Assembly (NCBI GenBank): GCA_011391285.1
Contig: JAABQU010000237.1
Location: forward strand, 1 to 18,274
Direction of reading: 5' to 3'
From: Thiobacillus sp.
Lineage (GTDB): Bacteria > Pseudomonadota > Gammaproteobacteria > Burkholderiales > Thiobacillaceae
Length of the DNA: 18,274 nt
Of the stretch, positions 13,428 to 18,274 are shown piece after piece; the first letter of the stretch is position 1; every line of letters begins with the position of its first letter. The notes below the pieces were generated by a model. It did not search any database. It saw only the letters and a list, made by a program, of their open reading frames with translations, and was not told the DNA's origin. Both the position numbers and the translations under genes were made by a program.

Positions 13428-15148
13428 GCTTCTCGCTGCACGGCATCGGCGTTTCCGGCGGCATCGCCATCGGCTACGCGCACCTCGCTTCCAGCGCGCG
13501 GGTCGAGGTGCCGCAGTACATGCTCGACCGCAAGTACATCGATGAGGAACTGGCGCGTTTCGACGAAGCCATCCTCACCAGCCGGGCCGAGCTCGAAATC
13601 CTGCGCACCCACATTCCGCCAGGCGCCCCGGCCGAGCTGTCGGCCTTTCTCGACATGCACCTGATGTTCCTCGGCGATTCGATGATCGCCGAGGAACCCA
13701 AGCGCCTGATCCGCGAAACCCAGTGCAATGCCGAGTGGGCACTGGCGCAGCAGATGGAAGCGCTGGTGGCGCGCTTCGAGGAAATCGACGACGCCTATCT
13801 GCGAAGCCGCCAGGAAGACGTGGTGCAGGTGGTACAGCGTGTGCTGAAGGCGCTCACCGGCCACCCCAGCCACCTGCCGCTGGATGTCAACTTCGACGTC
13901 GAACGCATCCTGGTGGCGCACGAACTGTCTCCGGCCGATATGGTCGTGTTCAAAAACGTGCATTTCGCCGCCTTCATCACCGACCTCGGCGGCACCACCT
14001 CGCACACCGCGATTCTGGCGCGCAGCATGGCGATGCCGTCGGTGATGGCGTTGCACAACGCGCGTGGCCTGATTCGCGACCACGATCTCCTGATCGTCGA
14101 TGGCCGCGACGGCGTGGTAATCGTCAATCCGGACGAGTCGGTGCTGGCCGAATACCGGCTGCGGCAGAACCAGTGGCGAATCGACACCGACAAGCTGAAG
14201 CGGCTGAAAACCAGCAAGTCTGCGACGCTCGACGGCACCCCGATCGAACTGATGGCCAACATCGAATTGCTTTCCGACATCGACGCGGTAAAGGCGGCAG
14301 GCGCGCACGGCATCGGCCTGTTCCGCAGCGAATTCCTGTTCCTCAACCGCAACGACCTGCCGACCGAGGACGAGCAGTACGAATCCTACAGGGCCGTGGC
14401 CACGGCGCTGGACGGCAAGCCCGTCACCATCCGCACGCTCGACCTGGGCGCCGACAAGCAGGCGCCGTGGGGCCACACCGTGGCCGACAACCCGGCGCTC
14501 GGCCTGCGCGCAATCCGGCTATGCCTGGCCGAACCCGGCCTGTTCCTCACCCAGTTGCGCGCAATTCTGCGGGCCTCGATCCATGGCCAGGTACGCATCC
14601 TCATTCCCATGCTGGTAAGTTTCACGGAGTTGCGGCAAACCCTGCAGCGCATCGACGAAGCCAAGGAGTCGCTGCGCAAGGATGGCCTGAGATTCGACGA
14701 AGGCATCCAGGTCGGCGGCATGATCGAAGTCCCCGCCGCCGCGCTGTCAGCCGCCTTCTTTGCCGAGCAGCTGGATTTCCTGTCGATCGGCACCAACGAC
14801 CTGATCCAGTACACGCTGGCAATCGATCGCGCCGACGACAGCGTGGCGCATCTGTACGACCCCATGCACCCGGCCGTGCTCGGCCTCGTGCAGCACACCC
14901 TGCGCGCCGGCGCCAAGGCAGGCAAGCCGGTTTCGGTATGCGGGGAAATGGCGGGCGACCCGATGTTGACGCGGCTGCTGCTGGGATTGGGGCTGCGGAC
15001 ATTTTCGATGCAGCCGGCGAGCCTGCTTCAGGTCAAGCAGCAGGTGCTGAGGTCACATCTGGATGAACTGACGACAGCCACACAGCGGCTGTTGAAGAAC
15101 ACCGACCCGGAGAAAACGGTTCAGCTGCTGAGTCGACTGAACGGCTAA
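13424..15148 (+). CDS. ptsI: PTS enzyme I (phosphoenolpyruvate-protein phosphotransferase)
   Basis: A 574-residue enzyme (E. coli 575) that phosphorylates HPr from phosphoenolpyruvate. The N-terminal half binds HPr and holds the swivelling phosphohistidine domain, with His194 in 'GGTTSHTAILARSM'. The C-terminal barrel has 'GIGLFRSEFLFLNR', 'RTLDLGADK', 'PMLVSFTEL', 'FLSIGTNDLIQYTLAIDR' and the active-site Cys506 in 'VCGEMAGDP'. All key residues are intact. The gene starts within the ptsH stop and ends 6 bp from the stop of the convergent dynamin-like gene. I see no terminator between them. Confidence 0.96.
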   Translation: MSFSLHGIGVSGGIAIGYAHLASSARVEVPQYMLDRKYIDEELARFDEAILTSRAELEILRTHIPPGAPAELSAFLDMHLMFLGDSMIAEEPKRLIRETQCNAEWALAQQMEALVARFEEIDDAYLRSRQEDVVQVVQRVLKALTGHPSHLPLDVNFDVERILVAHELSPADMVVFKNVHFAAFITDLGGTTSHTAILARSMAMPSVMALHNARGLIRDHDLLIVDGRDGVVIVNPDESVLAEYRLRQNQWRIDTDKLKRLKTSKSATLDGTPIELMANIELLSDIDAVKAAGAHGIGLFRSEFLFLNRNDLPTEDEQYESYRAVATALDGKPVTIRTLDLGADKQAPWGHTVADNPALGLRAIRLCLAEPGLFLTQLRAILRASIHGQVRILIPMLVSFTELRQTLQRIDEAKESLRKDGLRFDEGIQVGGMIEVPAAALSAAFFAEQLDFLSIGTNDLIQYTLAIDRADDSVAHLYDPMHPAVLGLVQHTLRAGAKAGKPVSVCGEMAGDPMLTRLLLGLGLRTFSMQPASLLQVKQQVLRSHLDELTTATQRLLKNTDPEKTVQLLSRLNG

Positions 15149-15154
15149 AACCCG

Positions 15155-17059
15155 CTAGGCGGCCAGTTCGCCGGCAATACGCACCAGTTCCACCTTGTCG
15201 CTGCGGAGCGTGCCGATCTCCTGCTTGATCTGGGCCATGCGATTCTGCAGGGTGCCCATGTTTTCCAGTATGCGCTGCAGACTGGCCAGCCGGGTGTCGA
15301 GATACTGCTTGTGCTCGCGAATGCGCGTCATCACGGGATCGAGCGCGATACGCAACCAGCGCTCGGCCTCCGACCGCGCCAAAGTGAACGCCTTGCGCGC
15401 CTCTTCTGCCAGGCCGGCATAAAAACGCCGGATCATGAAGCGCTTCTCCAGCATCAGGTTGGCCGGATCCTTGCAGAAGGCCTCGGTTTCGCGCGTCAGC
15501 GCTTCCAGCCGATTGCGATAAGCGCCCAGATCGAGTCTTGGCACCTGCATTTTTGGCAGATGGTGCTGGCGGTGAAAACGCGTATAGGCCTGATCCAGCG
15601 CATCCAGCATGTTGTCGGCCTGCTGGCTCGCGGACTGGAGCCGGGTCACCATCTGTTCGCTCAACTGGCGGATGCCGCTGGTAAGCCCCCGCGTGGTCAG
15701 ACTGGATTCCATTGCCGCGCGTCCGGCCTTGCAAATGACGCCCAGCGTGTCCTCCGACAACTGGGAAAGCAGGTGCTCGCCCTGCTTCTGCACCATTTTC
15801 CGGGTCGCCCGGAACTGGTCGGCCGTGGCGTCGTAGCTGTCTTTTTCCTTTTGCAGGCTGGCGCGCGTCTGTTCGATCAGTTCGCGGTTCTTGCCCGACA
15901 GTTGGCTGAGCTGGATCAGTTCGTCGCTGCTGCGCTTCATGCGCGCGGCCAGATCCAGCCGACTCTCGTCGAGCATGGCATTCACCTGGTTGCTGACTGC
16001 CGTATAGAGCATGTCGCGCCGCGCCGGAATCACCTGGTGCGCCAGCAGGTATTCAAGCGATTCGATGCCTGAACGCACGCGCAAGGCGGCATCGCCGAAA
16101 ATGGTCGCGGCCAGCGCTTTCTGCGCCGACACGGTGAAGACCCGGCTGCGAGGCAACTTCAGCACGCGCGCCGTTTCTTCGGCCTGGCGCTCGATGGTGG
16201 CCTGAACCTCGGCATCGCTCTTGAGATCGTCCCACAGCATGTCGATCTTGTTCAGCACCGCAACGTGGTAATTCGCATGGCGATGCACATGCTTCTGCCA
16301 GATTTCCAGATCTGAGCGCGTCACCCCGGTATCGGTCGCCAGCAGGTACATCACCGCATGTGCGTTGGGAATGACCGACAGGGTCAATTCTGGTTCGGCC
16401 CCCAGCGCGTTGAGACCCGGGGTGTCAAGAACCGTCAGGCCGGCCTGCAGCAGCGGATGGGGGTAGTTGACCATGGCGTAGCGCCAGGCCGGCACCTCGA
16501 CCGTGCCGTCCGGGCGCAACTGGTGGCGCTCGCTGGCATCCTCGGCATCCCACAGTCCCAGCTCGATGGCATCCGCTGCCGCCATCAGCTTGGTATCAGT
16601 CAGCTTTTTCAGGCTGTCCTGCAATTGGCGCGGATCGGCCGGGTCAAGCTGCACCCGGACCCACTCGATCGGCATGTGTTTGAGTCGCGCCAGCGAATCG
16701 TCGCGGCGGCGTGTTTCGATCGGCAGCAGACTGAGGCTGGGCGCCTCGTCCTGGCTGGAAAAAAGCTCGGTCGGGCACATGGTGGTGCGGCCGGCATCGG
16801 AAGGCAGCAGGCGCTGTCCCTGGTCGGCAAAAAACAGGGCGTTGATGAGTTCGGTCTTGCCGCGCGAGAACTCGGCAACGAAGGCCACCAACAGCTTGTC
16901 CTGGCGCAGGCTGGATGCGGTATCGGCCAGCCGCAGGGTGCGCTCGGCGTCGATGCCATGCTGGCGGTCGAGCCAGTCAGCATAGTCGGTGATGGCCGTT
17001 GCCAGCCGCATGCGGCGTTCGCTGAAGACGGCGACTTCCTGTTCCAGGTGGATGCTCAT
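15155..17059 (-). CDS. Dynamin-like GTPase
   Basis: A 634-residue large GTPase of the bacterial dynamin type. The G-domain is complete: P-loop 'AEFSRGKT' (62-69), switch I 'GRTTMCPTEL' (90-99), G3 'LDTPGLNALG' (211-220) and G4 'NKIDM' (270-274). Then come long helical, coiled-coil-prone stretches (about 355-440 and 555-625), as expected for a dynamin stalk. I see no clear transmembrane helix, so membrane contact, if any, is peripheral. Family members remodel or seal membranes or react to envelope stress; the role here is unknown. The start ATG overlaps the stop of the DUF167 gene (ATGA), which makes it the last gene of the proC operon. The ribosome site is weak. Confidence 0.88.
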   Translation of the reverse strand: MSIHLEQEVAVFSERRMRLATAITDYADWLDRQHGIDAERTLRLADTASSLRQDKLLVAFVAEFSRGKTELINALFFADQGQRLLPSDAGRTTMCPTELFSSQDEAPSLSLLPIETRRRDDSLARLKHMPIEWVRVQLDPADPRQLQDSLKKLTDTKLMAAADAIELGLWDAEDASERHQLRPDGTVEVPAWRYAMVNYPHPLLQAGLTVLDTPGLNALGAEPELTLSVIPNAHAVMYLLATDTGVTRSDLEIWQKHVHRHANYHVAVLNKIDMLWDDLKSDAEVQATIERQAEETARVLKLPRSRVFTVSAQKALAATIFGDAALRVRSGIESLEYLLAHQVIPARRDMLYTAVSNQVNAMLDESRLDLAARMKRSSDELIQLSQLSGKNRELIEQTRASLQKEKDSYDATADQFRATRKMVQKQGEHLLSQLSEDTLGVICKAGRAAMESSLTTRGLTSGIRQLSEQMVTRLQSASQQADNMLDALDQAYTRFHRQHHLPKMQVPRLDLGAYRNRLEALTRETEAFCKDPANLMLEKRFMIRRFYAGLAEEARKAFTLARSEAERWLRIALDPVMTRIREHKQYLDTRLASLQRILENMGTLQNRMAQIKQEIGTLRSDKVELVRIAGELAA

Positions 17060-17367
17060 GTTTTTCTGTTTTTCTCGATATCAAGCCAAGGTGTCTCGAC
17101 CCCTGACACCGCCACAGTTTTCTGCCGCGAGGTCTCGCCGCGAACCAGTCGCACTGCGGACTTCGGCACCCCCATTACCACAGCCAGCCAGGCCAGCAGA
17201 TGCGCATTCGCCTTGTTATCGACAGGCGGTGCAGAAATCTTTAGTTTCAGCCTGGCGCCATGCTCCCCTACCGCTTCAGTGGTTTTTGCCCCCGGCTGCA
17301 CATGCAGTTCCAGCAGCCAGTCGGCGCCGTCACGGCGCGCCCAGACGGGAGGTTTACAGGGAGCCAA
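17056..17367 (-). CDS. DUF167 / YggU family protein
   Basis: A 103-residue protein with the family core 'LELHVQPGAKTTEAVGEHG', 'LKLKISAPPVDNKANAHLLA' and 'VRLVRGETSRQKTV'. The fold is known, but the biochemical function is not. No ATG is available near the N-terminus; the best start is TTG at 17367, preceded by GGAG at 17381-17378 on the minus strand. This makes it overlap the end of yggT by 14 bp. A yggT-yggU pair behind proC is a widespread bacterial arrangement. The start is less certain than the gene. Confidence 0.85.
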   Translation of the reverse strand: MAPCKPPVWARRDGADWLLELHVQPGAKTTEAVGEHGARLKLKISAPPVDNKANAHLLAWLAVVMGVPKSAVRLVRGETSRQKTVAVSGVETPWLDIEKNRKT

Positions 17368-17929
17368 TCAGCGCGCGCTCCAATGCCAGCACCGGCACCA
17401 TCAGCACCAATTGGCACAGAATGAACAGCACCAGCGGTGTCAGGTCGACATTGGAGATCATGGGCACGATGCGCCGCAGCGGACGCAGGAACGGCTCGGA
17501 CAGTTCGTAAACCACCGGCATCAGTGGATTGCTGGAGTTGACCCACGACAACACCGCGCGCACCAGCGTCAGGCCGATGATCATGTATATCGCCAGGCTG
17601 AGCAGCTTCACTACCGCCAGGCCCAGCATCACCGGCCAAACCTTGCCACCCGCCAGTGCGAACGGAAAGCCGTCCAGCCAGTAGCCGGACGTCACCACCA
17701 CCAGTTCGACCAGCCAGGCCAGGACCAGGCAGGCCCAGTCGAGGCCGAACAGGCCTGGCACCACCCGGCGCAGCGGTTTCACCGCGAAATCGGTGATGCC
17801 GACGATGAATTGCGCAAACGGGTTGCGGAACGGCACCCGGAACAGCTGCATCATGAAGCGCAGCAGCACCGCAATGACGAACAGATTGCCGAGCGTCTGG
17901 ATGAGGAACTTCAGCGCGCCTTCGATCAT
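17354..17929 (-). CDS. YggT family integral membrane protein
   Basis: A 191-residue inner-membrane protein made of two tandem YGGT repeats (about 5-80 and 105-180). Each repeat has two hydrophobic segments around a conserved loop: 'NPFAQFIVGITDFAVKPLRR' in the first and 'NPLMPVVYELSEPFLRPLRR' in the second, each followed by a hydrophobic-Val-Pro. The family has been linked to osmotic or ion tolerance and to cell division factors, but its activity is unsettled. The start ATG overlaps the proC stop (ATGA). Confidence 0.92.
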   Translation of the reverse strand: MIEGALKFLIQTLGNLFVIAVLLRFMMQLFRVPFRNPFAQFIVGITDFAVKPLRRVVPGLFGLDWACLVLAWLVELVVVTSGYWLDGFPFALAGGKVWPVMLGLAVVKLLSLAIYMIIGLTLVRAVLSWVNSSNPLMPVVYELSEPFLRPLRRIVPMISNVDLTPLVLFILCQLVLMVPVLALERALIGSL

Positions 17930-18274
17930 GCCAGGCGACCCAGCTCATCGCCCAGTTCCGCGCTGCGGAGGCTGGCGGCCTCCACCGCCTGACCGATAGC
18001 CTGTTTGACTCCGGCGGCTTCCAGCGCGGCAATGCCGCGCTCGGTGGTGCCCCCCTTGGACGTGACGCGCTGCCGTAGCACGGCGGGCTCTTCACCGGAT
18101 TCCAGCGCCAGCTTGGCTGCACCAAAAAACGTCTGCAGCGCCAACTGGCGTGCCGCGGCCGAGGTGAGGCCCTGCGCCACCGCCGCGGCTTCCAGCGACT
18201 CGATGCAGTAAAACACATAGGCCGGCCCACTCCCCGACACGGCGGTCACCGCATCCAGATGCGACTCGCCCTCC
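17926..18274 (-). CDS. proC: Pyrroline-5-carboxylate reductase, C-terminal part (runs off the right edge)
   Basis: This is the last ~115 residues of ProC, the NAD(P)H enzyme that makes proline. The frame stays open to the window edge, reading '...EGESHLDAVTAVSGSGPAYVF', the standard ProC dimerisation-domain motif. 'QTFFGAAKLALESGEEPAVL' and 'RVTSKGGTTERGIAALEAAG' complete it. The GTG at 18249 is an internal valine, not a start; the N-terminal Rossmann domain lies outside. It leads the minus-strand operon proC-yggT-yggU-dynamin. Confidence 0.93.
   Translation of the reverse strand, partial: EGESHLDAVTAVSGSGPAYVFYCIESLEAAAVAQGLTSAAARQLALQTFFGAAKLALESGEEPAVLRQRVTSKGGTTERGIAALEAAGVKQAIGQAVEAASLRSAELGDELGRLA

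Noticed and set aside
12725..14476. A 583-codon minus-strand frame over the PTS genes
   Set aside because: It is antisense to three intact, overlapping PTS genes. It has no recognisable motif and an odd composition.
16358..17992. A 544-codon plus-strand frame across the dynamin, yggU and yggT genes
   Set aside because: It spans three real minus-strand genes and is glutamine/histidine/arginine-rich with no domain, which is typical of an antisense artefact.
18247..18249. GTG as the start of proC
   Set aside because: The reading frame continues to the window edge with conserved ProC sequence, so this is an internal valine.

Overview
The window is high-GC, gene-dense DNA that reads as a chromosome segment of a betaproteobacterium, most likely an autotrophic sulfur- or iron-oxidising lineage (Thiobacillus/Nitrosomonadales-like). 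This is inferred from four things: a glutamate-cysteine ligase of the Thiobacillus ferrooxidans type, a permease-less regulatory PTS (EIIA-Man, HPr, EI), the conserved rhodanese-grxC-secB-gpsA order, and the number of sulfur/thiol redox genes. I see no rRNA, tRNA, CRISPR array, insertion sequence or prophage gene.

Region 1 (1-6219, plus strand) is the most interesting part. A 100-aa ArsR repressor carries exactly two cysteines, 66 residues apart, the spacing of the persulfide sensors SqrR and BigR. It ends in a strong intrinsic terminator. It is followed by an AT-rich control region with two overlapping 16-bp palindromes, and then by a tightly packed run: RND adaptor, RND permease, a small DUF2892 membrane protein, a membrane-anchored rhodanese, glutaredoxin and thioredoxin 2. 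The reading I favour is a sulfane-sulfur-responsive efflux and thiol-repair operon, fused to a conserved rhodanese-grxC-secB-gpsA neighbourhood.

Region 2 (6239-8162, plus) holds secB, a two-SH3b-domain exported protein that starts at TTG, and gpsA, coupled by short overlaps. A hairpin with a T-tract lies just before secB.

Region 3 (8315-9291, minus) holds trmL and a translationally coupled, unrecognised single-span membrane protein, closed by an intrinsic terminator.

Region 4 (9292-12593, plus) is gshA-gshB-apbE: glutathione synthesis plus a flavinyltransferase lipoprotein. Glutathione is the electron donor for the glutaredoxin of region 1.

Region 5 (12594-15148, plus) starts with a 164-bp spacer containing three successive palindromes, followed by overlapping EIIA-Man, HPr and EI genes. 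No sugar permease is present, so the PTS is presumably regulatory.

Region 6 (15155-18274, minus) is the operon proC (running off the right edge)-yggT-yggU/DUF167-dynamin-like GTPase, with 4- to 14-bp overlaps between genes. It converges on ptsI with only 6 bp between the two stop codons.
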